This document shows, piece after piece, positions 14,846 through 26,600 of a DNA stretch of 64,000 nt (position 1 is the first letter of the stretch; each line of letters begins with the position of its first letter). The position numbers and the translations under genes were made by a program. The notes below the pieces were generated by a model. The model was not told the DNA's origin. It saw only the letters and a list, made by a program, of their open reading frames with translations, and searched no databases. Where the stretch lies: the NCBI RefSeq assembly GCF_030463565.1, contig NC_134644.1, positions 150,685,967 through 150,749,966 on the forward strand, read 5' to 3'. The stretch is from Pelecanus crispus (Eukaryota; Chordata; Aves; Pelecaniformes; Pelecanidae).

Positions 14846-14864
14846 GGGGGGGGGGGGGGGGGGG
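14846..14864 (+). repeat. Poly(G) run, 19 nt
   Basis: Uninterrupted G run within the upstream CpG island; likely to form a G-quadruplex and to be length-unstable. Confidence 0.9.
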
Positions 14865-15080
14865 TGCTGAGATGATCGCGGCGGTGCCGGACGCGCGGGT
14901 GGGAGCCGGCGCCGCGGGGTGCGCGCTCAGGCTCCCGCGGAGAGCTCCGCTGCCCCCCCCCCCCCGCCCCCGCCCGCCCCGCCTCGGGCCACGGCGGCCC
15001 CCGTCTCCCGGGCGGTGCGGGGAGAGCTCCGCGCCGGCTGCGCCGCCGGGACGCCCGCCCCAAGCGCACCCCGCGGCTCC

Positions 15081-15100
15081 GGGGCCGGGGCCGGGGCCGG
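15081..15100 (+). repeat. (GGGGCC)3 hexanucleotide repeat
   Basis: Three tandem GGGGCC units followed by GG. A degenerate reverse-strand counterpart (GGCCCC-like) occurs at about 18158-18191 in intron 1. Confidence 0.85.
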
Positions 15101-15210
15101 CGGAGCGGGCAGGGCGCGGCGCCGGCCTCCAGGGGGCGCTGCAGCACCGCGGGCCGCCGCCGCCCGACGCGGGGCTCGGGCCCCGCCGCCCCCCGCCCCG
15201 CCCGGCCGGG

Positions 15211-15228
15211 CCCCCCCCCCCCCCCCCC
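15211..15228 (+). repeat. Poly(C) run, 18 nt
   Basis: Uninterrupted C run, a poly(G) run on the minus strand, within the upstream CpG island. Confidence 0.9.
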
Positions 15229-16960
15229 GCGCCCCGCCGCCCCGCCAGGCCACAGCGGGGCCGGGGGAGCTCTGCCGAGGCGGAACGGGGCACCTGCCCG
15301 CGCCGGCAGCGCCCGCGCCCCGCAGGGCTGCGCGGTGGCCGTCGGTAGCGGCTCGGCGCACCGGGCGGCGGGGAAAGGCTCCGTGGGGGCGGGAGGGCCC
15401 CGCCCGGGGTGGACGCGGGAAGGTGACGCGGAAGCGCGGGGCTCCGGCGGGCTCCGGCCGCCCGTGCCCCCGGTGGTGTCACCGCTGCTCGACGGCCGCC
15501 GGCTGCCGCGGAGCGCCCCCCGACGCCCGAGCGAGCCCGGGCTGCGGCGGGCGCGCAGCGGCGGGGCGGCACCGGCGGGCCTCTCCGCGCACCTGCTGGC
15601 CGGGCCGGGCGGCGGCGCGCCGGGGTCAGCGGGCGCTCCCTGCCCGCGCAGACGTGCGAGCCGCCGCCGCGCTGCCGGTGGCGGGAGAGCGCGGCTGCCC
15701 CCGCTCCTGGCGTGGCCGAAAAGCGCCGGGAGCGGCCGGGGAGCGAACGGCCCGGGCGGGCACCGCGCACCGCTCCCCTCCCCTCGCCAGCTCCCTGCGC
15801 TTGGAGGCTTTTTCGTTGGCCGGTCCGTTTGGGTTTCGTTGCTGGGGTTGTTCAATCTTTTTGTCGTTGTTGTTATTTGGTTTTGGTTGTTGGGGGGCTT
15901 CCCGCCCCCCAGCAAGTGCGGCTTCTCTTTCCTTGCTGGAAAAGGCACGAAATGGTGGTTCTCCCGAAGCAGCCCCCGCCGATCCTCGGGGTCGAGGGGG
16001 GGGTTCCTCCTTGGCATCCGCAAGCCAGCAGTGCGGGGCGGAAAACGCGACCGTAAAGCCCGCTTTCCGCTTCGTTCTTGAAGCAGCCGGCCTCGCTCGA
16101 AAAAGCGAAATAACGAGGGCATGCGGGTCGCCCCCCCGCGCCGGGCCGGAGCCCCCCAGCCCGGCCGCGGCCGCCGAGCCCTCGCCCCGCACAGGCTCCC
16201 GCGGCCGCCCGCACCCACCTCGCACCCCGCCCGGGGCAAGCGCCCCTTCGCCAAAAATCGTGAACCTCCGTGTCCTCGCCGCCCCGCAGACGAAATGCTA
16301 TTTATTTCGGGTGACTTGGATCGAAAACAGGGCATTTTCGAAGCAGGATTTTAGGAAAAGAAACGAAAAAACAGCCCGAGCGCCCGGCGGCAGCCGCGGG
16401 CTGCAACGAGCGCCAGCCTCGGCTGCGCTGCCCTGCGAGGGGACACCTCCAAACTTGCCTCCGCCGGCTCCTAGTCCCCGTCTTCGATTAATTTTTTGTT
16501 TTCCCCTACTATATACTAAAAGGAGAAAAAAAAAATCCCGATGCAGCCGTCACTTGTGTCCTCTTCTTTTCCGCGGGCTCGAATTAACCGTCACAGATTC
16601 TACCTCGAAAAATGTTCGAAGCTGGTTTTAAATGCCATTTCTTCCGACATCTTTTTATACTTCTCAAAGCCTACTTCCAATCTCCAGTCCAGATTACACA
16701 CTAAATTCCCCATACGTGTGATTTAAGTAACGCAGAGAACAAGATAACGTTACAGATAAAAATTCAACCCGAATTCGCCGTCTGCAACCAAGCGTATCGC
16801 GGCTAACGACGAAAAATGAATGCAGTGCTTTAATCGAGAAATTCGAAGAGGGTCACAGAGGCCCCATTGAGCAGTAAATTCCCCGGTCATAAATTGAAAC
16901 TGCTCTCGAAACTATTTGTCTGTTCCAGGTAGGGACTGTGTGCTTAGTCACCGCGCATGG

Positions 16961-17329
16961 GGATACCTCCGCATCGGTTCTCCCTCTGAACCTGCCTTGA
17001 GGCGCCTGAATTGCCCTGGGAGGGCAGAGCCGAATCGCCGAAGGGTCGGTCCATAGGGCGACCCGACCCGACGGCCACGCAACCGCTGGGCCCTGAGCGT
17101 TACCTGCACCGACGAGTCCCCTCGGAGACGTGGGCGCCCACGGGACCCCCACGCTCTGGGGTTTGGGGGAGCGATTTGAGGTATTCGAGCAAGTCGCGCC
17201 GCCCGTGTCCCCCTGCCCCCGGGGCACGGCGGGCGGCCGAGGCGGGCGGTGCGGCGCAGGGAGCGCGCAAATCCCCGCGGCCGCGGCGGGCGGGGGGCCG
17301 CTCTGGGAGGGAAAAGTCACCTTAGGTGA
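16961..17329. promoter_or_regulatory. CpG-rich sequence just upstream of the inferred OSR2 promoter
   Basis: GC-rich with frequent CpG and no recognisable gene. It probably belongs to the proximal regulatory region of OSR2, judged by position only. Confidence 0.4.
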
Positions 17330-17407
17330 CGCGGGGGGGGGGGGGGGGGCGGCGGGCGGGGGGCGTCCTGCCCCTTTAAAACCCAGTTGCTACCCAAACA
17401 CAAGTAA
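17330..17407 (+). promoter_or_regulatory. Candidate OSR2 core promoter
   Basis: A 17-G run (17333-17349) and GC-box-like sequence lie just upstream of TTTAAAA at 17375-17381, a TATA-like element, within a CpG island. The spacing to the inferred first exon is normal for a TATA-type promoter. The placement is inferred from motif and context only. Confidence 0.35.
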
Positions 17408-17564
17408 ACAGTGGGGCCGGCGCGGCGGGGCGGGCCGGGCCGGGGGCGGTCCCGTCCCGCCGGGGCGGAGCGGCGCGGCCCCGAGCGCGGGGCTGTGCGC
17501 GCCGCGGGGTGGGCCGGCGGCGGCGGGCGGGCGGGGACAGCGCTCCACGCCACTCAGCGCTGAA

Positions 17565-17570
17565 ATGTGA
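17565..17570 (+). promoter_or_regulatory. Start-stop element ATGTGA in the inferred 5' UTR
   Basis: ATG is followed at once by TGA, and the final A of the stop is the first base of the 56-codon uORF's ATG. Minimal start-stop uORFs are known to stall ribosomes. Its function here is inferred and depends on the first-exon model. Confidence 0.3.
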
Positions 17571-17740
17571 TGGACCGGGCGGGGGGCGGCTCAGACTCGC
17601 GCCGAGCCTCGCCGGGGTCGAAGGCGGGAGGCTGCGGGCGGGTGGCGGCGGTCTACGCCGGGGCCGCCGCAGCCAGAGCTCCCAGCCGCCGCCCAGCCCT
17701 CCGCAAGATGCCGGCCGCCGCCGGGCCCCGGCCCCGCTGA
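17570..17740 (+). CDS. Upstream ORF of 56 codons in the inferred OSR2 5' UTR
   Basis: ATG at 17570 has G at -3 and G at +4 and is open to TGA at 17738-17740, with a second in-frame ATG at 17708. The peptide is Arg/Ala/Gly-rich and resembles no known protein. If the first-exon model is right, ribosomes would meet this uORF before the OSR2 start, and it could dampen translation. Its role is regulatory, if any; a stable peptide is unlikely. Confidence 0.3.
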   Translation: MDRAGGGSDSRRASPGSKAGGCGRVAAVYAGAAAARAPSRRPALRKMPAAAGPRPR

Positions 17741-17760
17741 GCGCCCCCGCTGTGGATCTA

Positions 17761-17772
17761 ATGTCTCCGTGA
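17761..17772 (+). promoter_or_regulatory. Three-codon uORF (ATG TCT CCG TGA)
   Basis: The last upstream ATG in the inferred first exon. No further ATG occurs between it and the OSR2 start in the spliced model. Confidence 0.3.
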
Positions 17773-17828
17773 AGGTGCCGCGGCCGCCGCCTCGGCTTCG
17801 CCGCGGGAGGAGCAGCCGGCTGCGGTAG

Positions 17829-20692
17829 GTGAGCGGCTGCCCCGGCCCGCCCCGCCCGGGCCCCGGGAGCGGAGCGTCCCCCCGGGGGGCCGCCGGCTTC
17901 GCTCTCCGTTGGCGGCCCGGCGGCGGTGCGGGGCCCGGCGGCGGGGGCCTGCCGGGGGGGTGCGAAATTCCCGGCGGGGAGGAGCCGGGCCCGGCGTGGA
18001 CCGCGGGGCTGACCCGCGTGTCGCGCCGGAGAAGCCCCCGGTCCGTGGAAACGTACCTGGCTGCGCGGGCGGCCGCGGCTGCGGGTGGGAGGCTGCGGGG
18101 AGCGGAGGCGCCCCGGGGCCGCCCGCTGCCCGGGAACGACCGCAGCGACCTCGGGGCACGGCCCCGGCCCGGGCCCGGCCCCGGCCCCGCCGCGGCAGTG
18201 AGGGAGGGGAGCGCCGGCGGCAGGCAGGTAGAGAGGGGCGTCCTGCCGAGGCACCGGGCTTAATTTAATTAAGCGCCTCTGAATGGCAAGGGAGAAGGAA
18301 GTGCCGAGATTTAAGTAACATCCGTTTTTGGTCGACTTCTTCCCCCGCACCTTACTGTAAGCAGCCTCAAAATCACGCACGAAGGCGCTTTCTGGTCGTT
18401 CTTCGTAAGTTTTAATAAAGTTACCCCCGAGCGCAAATAGGGATAGATGTACCGCGGTTCGGGCAACAGCGTAGTTTTAAAAGTTTCTGCGTTAAAATAC
18501 GGATTTCGCGTTCGGAATAGTTTTTCGGACTTGGTCCTTTGACACGAAAACGAGCGCCCAGCAATGACACCAGCACCCGTAGCCGCAAAACGCGGCTGTG
18601 AAGGACGAAGCTCTGCCCTACGGAAAGCCGGGACCTACCTCGGCCGCAGCTCATAGCCGGCGGCTCCCAAACCCAGCCGCAGCGGGCCGGGGAGGAGGCA
18701 GGAGCCGCCGTAGCAGCCAGCAAAAAGCGATTTTATTGCCTCTCTGTCTGCTCCTGGCCGAAAGCGAATAGGAACTCACGCTACGACATCTTTAAAAATA
18801 AGTCTCTATATATAACCACCCCCCCACCCAAAAAAAAAAAAAAAGAAAAAAAGAAAAGGTCGCCATATATAATAGGTCGTATCGATAACGCTGTCCCCGC
18901 TCTCGATACAATCACAAACGAGAAAAACTGGGCAGCAGCGGAGGAAATCCGGGAGAGCCACGATTCAAGGAAAACGAAAACAGGGGTGGGCAGCGCTGCA
19001 GTTCGCACCCGACCTCGTTGCCGCGTTTTTTTCCCCGGAGGGCCAGTTCGGTGCGGTGCCACAAACGGGGACGAAAGGTATTTTAGGAAAACTACCCAAA
19101 AGCCGCTCTGCAGCCGGAGGCTGCGCGGTGCCAGCGGAGCGGGCGGCGGCGGCCGGAGGGGCCGGGACGCGGCTCCCGGGGAGCGGGCGCTGCGCCTCCA
19201 GAGTTTCCTTTATTTTTGCTCTTGCTTGGCGGGTTTTGGTTTAGGAATTTTTTGGGGGGGCGAGGGTGTCTTGTTTATTTTGGAAACTACGCGTTACCCG
19301 CCCCTGCACCCAAATCCCAGGAGGTGCTGGGGCACCCTCGGCCCTACCTCTGGCTTACAGGCCCGGAGAGCCCCCGGCGCTTGCTTTCGCCGCTTTTCTG
19401 GGTCGCGGCAGCCGCTTGGCTGCTGGAAGTGAACCCTCACCGAAAACAGAAAGAGGAGAGGGCAGGGGCTTGCCCCCCCGCGCCCATGCCCCCCTGCCCC
19501 GCGGGAGAGGAGCGTCTCCCCGGCGGCGCCGAGGGGTCCCCCCCGGGCGGCGGGAGAAGCGGGGCCCGGCGATTTGTGTCGAATGGGCTGAGCGAAACCC
19601 TCTGACAGTCGCCCACCGCTCGCCAGCCCGCGGCCCCGCCGCGCCAGCGGAGCTCCCGGCCGGGGGACGGCGGAGGGGGTGCGGGGGGCTCGGCCGGACG
19701 GCTCCGTCCCGCCGGGGCCGCGCTCGCCCTTCCCGGCCCTGCGGGGAGCGGGGAGGCGGCGGCGGGGCAGCCCTCGGCGGGCCGGGGAGGCCTCCGGGCC
19801 GGCCGCTTTCCTCGCCGCCGATGGGATCGGCCGGGCCCGGGCGGGCTGCGTGGGGCGGCCCCGGCCATCTGGAAGGGATCTCAGCGCAAAGTGGATTTAT
19901 TTAGGACCTGCGGCGCGGGGGGCTGGGTAGGAGGTGTGCGTGCGGGGCAGGAGCTCCTTTTCTCTCCCTCGGTTATCTTGATAAATGAGTTGTTGTTGAA
20001 GGAAGAAAAATAAGCACCCGAGCTGGGATGAACGAGGGGTTTGCCCCCCCTCCCCCCTCCGCGCCGCCCCCCGGGCCTGCCTCGGCTCTCCGTGAGCACC
20101 CTGCTCCTTCCCGGGGAGGCCCCGGCCGGGAGGGGTCGGGGTCGGGGCCTCCGCGCCCGCGGGGGGCCGGGCGCAGGGTGGGAGCGACGCCGGGGGCCGG
20201 GTGGGCGCGGGGGGCAGGAGGGAGGCGGCCCCGGGGGTCCCCGCGCTGGCCGCGGCCCGGGCTGGGCGCTGCGGGGGGACGGCGGCGGGGAGCGGGGCGG
20301 CCCCGGCTCCGTTCCCGGTGCATTTTTCCACGATTCGTTTAATTTGAATCTGCGGCGCCTTGGCTCGGCTCGGCGCTGGGTTTTCTCCTTTTTATTTTAG
20401 TTCGGGGTGGGTGTTTCTGGGAGTGACACTTTTTACTTTTTTTTTTTTTTTTTTTTTTTACGCTGTAGCTTCTCCGGTCGAGGCGATCGGGCCGGTGGGT
20501 CGGTGCAGCCGCCGGCCCCGGCGGAGGACGGGAGCCGGGGCTGCGGCGGGGCGCTGGGGCCGCGACAAAGGCAGCGCGGCGGGGCCGTGCCCGGCCCTCC
20601 CTGCCTCCGCCGCTGCGCTCGCCTCGGTAAGGGGAACCACGCTGCTCTCGGTAAAACTCTCTTTCCCCTCCTTTCTCCCTCTTTCTTCCTAG
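17829..20692 (+). other. OSR2: OSR2 intron 1 (inferred 5' edge)
   Basis: The intron is GC-rich at both ends, with a less GC-rich middle (about 18.26-18.98 kb) that still keeps many CpGs. It contains a near-palindromic TTAATTTAATTAAG (about 18261-18275), a homeodomain-type site, and CTATATATAA at 18806-18815, which fits the MEF2 consensus. It also has an A-rich tract near 18831-18858 and a 23-T run at 20437-20459. Long ORFs here are GC artefacts. Intronic enhancer function is only inferred. Confidence 0.5.
20437..20459 (+). repeat. Poly(T) run, 23 nt, in OSR2 intron 1
   Basis: Uninterrupted T run about 230 nt before the coding exon acceptor; not the acceptor pyrimidine tract itself. Confidence 0.9.
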
Positions 20693-22966
<2,274 letters not shown>

Positions 22967-23322
22967 AGCGGCCAGGGACCCGCGCCCGCTCCGGCAGCTC
23001 CAACTTGCCCATTTTACTCAAGGACTGTGTTGTAGGGACTCACAGACGCGCACACGCACACACACGGAGACACGCGCGCAGACTCGGGGCCAAGCTTTCC
23101 TACCACACGTCTGCGAAACTCGTTTAGAGAGTGCGGACTGCAGGATCGGGCCCCTCTCCAACCCACACCCAGGCGTAAAGCTCATCTTGTAGATACTCGC
23201 GGCTCATTTTAGAGCTCTGTACAGAATGTGGTTTTCTTCGTTTGTTTGTTTCGTATCGTCGTGTCGGATGCGCATCGATAACAAATCGGGGAGGCAAAGT
23301 ATCTCTTAAAAGTGTATTTCAA

Positions 23323-23328
23323 AATAAA
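23323..23328 (+). terminator. OSR2 poly(A) signal, proximal
   Basis: Canonical AATAAA followed by a T run (about 23332-23342) and a TTGTTG-containing segment near 23360, a typical GU/U-rich downstream element. Confidence 0.6.
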
Positions 23329-23430
23329 TCCTTTTTTTTTTTCCAAATACCTCCTGCCTTGTTGTATTATTCTCTGAACATTTGGGCTTTTTTTTCCCCT
23401 GCTGTGTCAATGCAATGGTAAAGCATATTG

Positions 23431-23436
23431 AATAAA
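23431..23436 (+). terminator. OSR2 poly(A) signal, middle
   Basis: Canonical AATAAA about 108 nt after the first. Downstream sequence includes TTTTGTTTGG and TGTTGTGTT, which are GU-rich. Confidence 0.5.
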
Positions 23437-23682
23437 TTTCCTAGCCGGGTAGTTTTACTGTCACAACAATTTTGGTGATCGCTTTTGTTTGGCCTGTTTC
23501 ACTGTCGCTGTTGTGTTATCTATTGTTAAGTAAAATGAAAGTGCCGTATTTGAGAGTTTATAGCTCTATTACTTAATAGTATGAATGTCTAAATATTAAC
23601 TTCTGTACTTGATTTTCCCGAACGATTTTTTTTAAATTTTATTTTATTTTTAAAAAAGAAGAGAAAGAAAGAAACTCTTGCA

Positions 23683-23688
23683 AATAAA
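23683..23688 (+). terminator. Possible distal OSR2 poly(A) signal
   Basis: Canonical AATAAA after an AU-rich stretch (about 23600-23660). The downstream sequence lacks a clear GU-rich element, so use is less likely. Confidence 0.3.
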
Positions 23689-26600
23689 CGGATCTTAGGA
23701 AATAATGCATAGAGCCGTTCTTACGCCGAAGCGGCTTATTAGTAACTTATTTGCAATCAGCCCATATATTGTAAAAGTCATCCCTCTCGCGGAGATTGCA
23801 GCAGCCAGCCTGCTGCCGGTAGACTTTGGACACGGGCAATTCACCCGCGTAGACAGGGACTTTATCCTGCAGAAGACGAGTCTTTCCCGACAGCTCTGGA
23901 AGCAAACAGCGAGGCGCAAATGCCACCCCCACCCCGGGGCTCATCCGCGGCTCCCCCGCGGGGCAGTGGCGCTGCCCACCCGGGGCCCGCGGGGACCCCC
24001 CCCCAAATCCGCGCCGCTCTGCGCCCGCGGGAGCCGCCCGCTGCCGAGCACGGGTCACGCGCGGGGGGGCAGACGGAGGGGTGCCCAGGAGAGGGGCTGC
24101 GCCCCGCTCCCGGGAGACCCTCGCCCCCCCGTGGGAGCTCCCCCTTCACTCCCCTTCCTTCACTGCCCCCGTAAGCCTCCTGCCTCCCCCCACCTTGGCC
24201 CTGCACGCCCACCCCACGGGCTGAGCGCTCAGCACCTGCACCCAGCATGCAGGTAGCGGGGTGGTGGCACGGACACCCAGCCACTCCTCCCTTGTCAGCC
24301 TTGTGAGCCCCTCGCTAGTGCCTCTGGCCCACTCCGGGAAGGCCTGGTGCCAGTGCCGAGGCGGGTTTTTTTTTTTTTTTTTTTCCCCTGATGTGTTTGC
24401 AGGGTGGCTTGGATGTGCAACCCCTCTTCTGCCACCCTGCTGCTCTTGTCACTCCTGGCACCCTCCCTGCAGTGTCTTGGGTAGTTTGGGGCCCCAAAAG
24501 TTGTTCTCTTCCAGGCTGGGGACATCCGTCCTGCCCTACTCCTCTCTTAAACTAAGGACCAGGTTAGAATGGCAGGGAGAAATCTCTCCCCCTGCTCCCC
24601 CTGGTTCAGGGACCCCTGTCTGGGGAGGGGGAGTGATCCCCCCTGCACCCAGCTCAGCAGGGAGGGCTCCACTTCTGGGCCCCACCTAGGAGGGTGCCAG
24701 GGCTCCCGGATGGTCTCTGCAGGGTCCCACCAGGCCTGTGAGGAGCAGATGCTGGCAGGGGTTGGGTGGCTGCAGTGTCCCCATCCCTGACCCTTGTTGG
24801 TCCTGCAGCAAAGAACCACGCTGCCTGAACCCTGTTAATGAGTAGCGAGTCAAAACCGGCAGCGCCTGGGCTGCGGCCGGGCCATCGGTGCAGAAAGGGC
24901 TGCATTACTGCCGGCGGCTGCTTCATCGCTGTCTGCTGCCTCCGCAGACGGCTGCCGTGCCCACCCCGGGGCCCAGCGCAGGGACCCCGGAGCCAGCCCC
25001 GCTCTGCCCCAGGCCGAGGCAGCCAGGTGAGTTTCCACTGATGCGGCAGACACGGCAGTCTCAAGTTCCGCCACAATTTCTCAGGCTGTCGAGGCCTAGC
25101 TCTCCATCTGCTCCTGTCCAGCAAGATGGGGAGGGAATACAAAGTTTCTGCAGCCAGAAGTATTGGTTTGCTGGCTGAACAATAGCGTCCCGAGTCAAAA
25201 TTTAAGGGCCATCCACTCTCCTCCTCTTCACCCCCCATGACTTGTACCCCTTCCCTCGCTGGGGTGCTGCACCCCTGGGACTGCCTTCCTCCTGTGCTGG
25301 CAGCCCCTGTCCTCCCTCCCCAGCACGCTGCTCCTCTCCAAACCTCTCTCCATGGGCATCTCTCGCTCCCTCTCCGCAGGCATCTTCCCAATACCTGATT
25401 TCTTCCCATCTGACTGATATTTCTGTTCCCCGTGCGTTCCCATTCCCCCAGTAGGCTATTTCCTCTAAGTTTCTCTACCCTTATTGTTCTCCGAGTTCCT
25501 GTCCCCAGGCCCTTTTGCGTCCCCAAGTACGCGCAGTGAGGCTGGGATAACTCCGTTTGAGTAAACACCCCTGTCAGGATACATATGGGCTTAGTCCGCT
25601 CCTCCTAGGCCAAGTTCTATGTGCAGTTTGTTTGGAAAGAACTTAATCAGATGAACGATATCAAAGGACTAAATTAAAATGATTGCATATAGCTAAGGTT
25701 TTATTTAATTGTCTGGGGTTGCTTGTTTAATAATCTTGCCCCTGAGCAGACACAGACTGTAAATTCATCTCCTGAGGATTTCAGAAGTTCAGCGGCCAGA
25801 ACAAAGCCCAAATTGCCGAAGAGGGGCAGTGACAAGTATCTCTAACAGTTGGTCCCTGGACTGGTTTTTAAATTTAAACCAGTAGCTATGATCTTAAAAT
25901 GTCAGAGGATGATTTAGTATTTCTCCTTAATATCAGTACACTTGCCTGTGCCACTGACATGCTCCGGGTCGCTTTTTAAAAGATCATCTCTCCCTGGGAA
26001 ATTTCAGAGACAGCTATAAAGAACAGGATAAAGCACACATACGGTTCGTTCGTATTAGACCTGTTGGGAACAGAAACAGGTTCTGTAAAGCTATCTCTGC
26101 GGCAGGGCTAGGGGTTTTTATAGCCATAAAGTGCCATCCTGACTTTCACAGTGCAAACCCTAAATGCACTAGCGTCCCTGTGACTGCTGTTTGCGTCGGT
26201 GTGCAGTATCCTCCTTCCCCCTGGAGCTCAGTCCCAGCACACAGCACGCAGCCCCGCGCTTCCGCAGTTTCCCAGAGCTTCCCAAACCACCTGCCTCCCA
26301 CTTCCCTGTGTTCCTCTCTCTCCCATTGCCCCTTATTTTTTTCCTGCGCTGCCTGCGCTGGCACCAGTTGTTCTGCACCTTTTGCTGTGTTACAGGCAGC
26401 AGCTGCAGCGGGGTAGCAGGGAGAAGCGCTAGCTGTGCTACGTACCAGGGAGAAAACCCAGCAGATGATAAGATATACTCTGGCCATAATCTCCATTTTT
26501 GGGGGAGCAAATCAGATTAAAAAAATTAAGTCCTTTAGGTTGCATCTGAAAACTGAGCTTTTTGTACATTAGTTGCTGAAATGGATGCTGTCCGCAGCCG

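Larger units (their letters stand above)
13380..16480. promoter_or_regulatory. Large CpG island upstream of OSR2
   Basis: About 3 kb of very GC- and CpG-rich sequence, 1 kb or more upstream of the inferred OSR2 promoter. It includes a 19-G run (14846-14864), a 13-C run (14953-14965), an 18-C run (15211-15228) and GGGGCC repeats (15081-15100). ORFs of 300-570 codons on both strands and in several frames are low in aromatic residues and rich in Pro/Arg/Gly/Ala, hence compositional. The island may host a separate or divergent promoter, but no exon was recognised. Confidence 0.7.
17408..17828 (+). other. OSR2: Inferred OSR2 non-coding first exon (5' UTR)
   Basis: The coding exon starts with an acceptor, so at least one upstream 5' UTR exon must exist. 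The best donor found is GGTAG|GTGAGC, with GT at 17829-17830. It lies in the most GC-rich block downstream of a TTTAAAA box at 17375-17381. The 5' edge is set about 27 nt below that box and is approximate. Intron 1 would be 2864 nt, fitting the compact OSR2 gene. Other first exons within 18.2-20.6 kb cannot be excluded; cap-site or RNA data would decide. Confidence 0.45.
22967..23705 (+). other. OSR2: OSR2 3' UTR and downstream end region
   Basis: After TAG the sequence has a CA/CG-rich stretch (23041-23081), then U-rich and AU-rich segments. AATAAA occurs at 23323-23328, 23431-23436 and 23683-23688. The first is followed by T/TG-rich sequence, as expected for a cleavage region. UTR length would be about 0.37, 0.48 or 0.74 kb depending on which is used. 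Confidence 0.6.

Noticed and set aside
14919..16631. 570-codon plus-strand ORF, with 492- and 523-codon minus-strand ORFs in the same place (14292-15770, 14764-16335)
   Set aside because: All lie in the CpG island, overlap on both strands, are dominated by Pro/Arg/Gly/Ala and run through homopolymers. The lack of stops is due to GC content. No domain recognised.
17376..18380. 334-codon minus-strand ORF over the inferred OSR2 promoter and first exon
   Set aside because: GC-driven, low-complexity Arg/Pro/Ala composition and opposite to the gene.
24654..25568. 304-codon minus-strand ORF
   Set aside because: Mixed composition without domains, overlapped by several ORFs on the plus strand.
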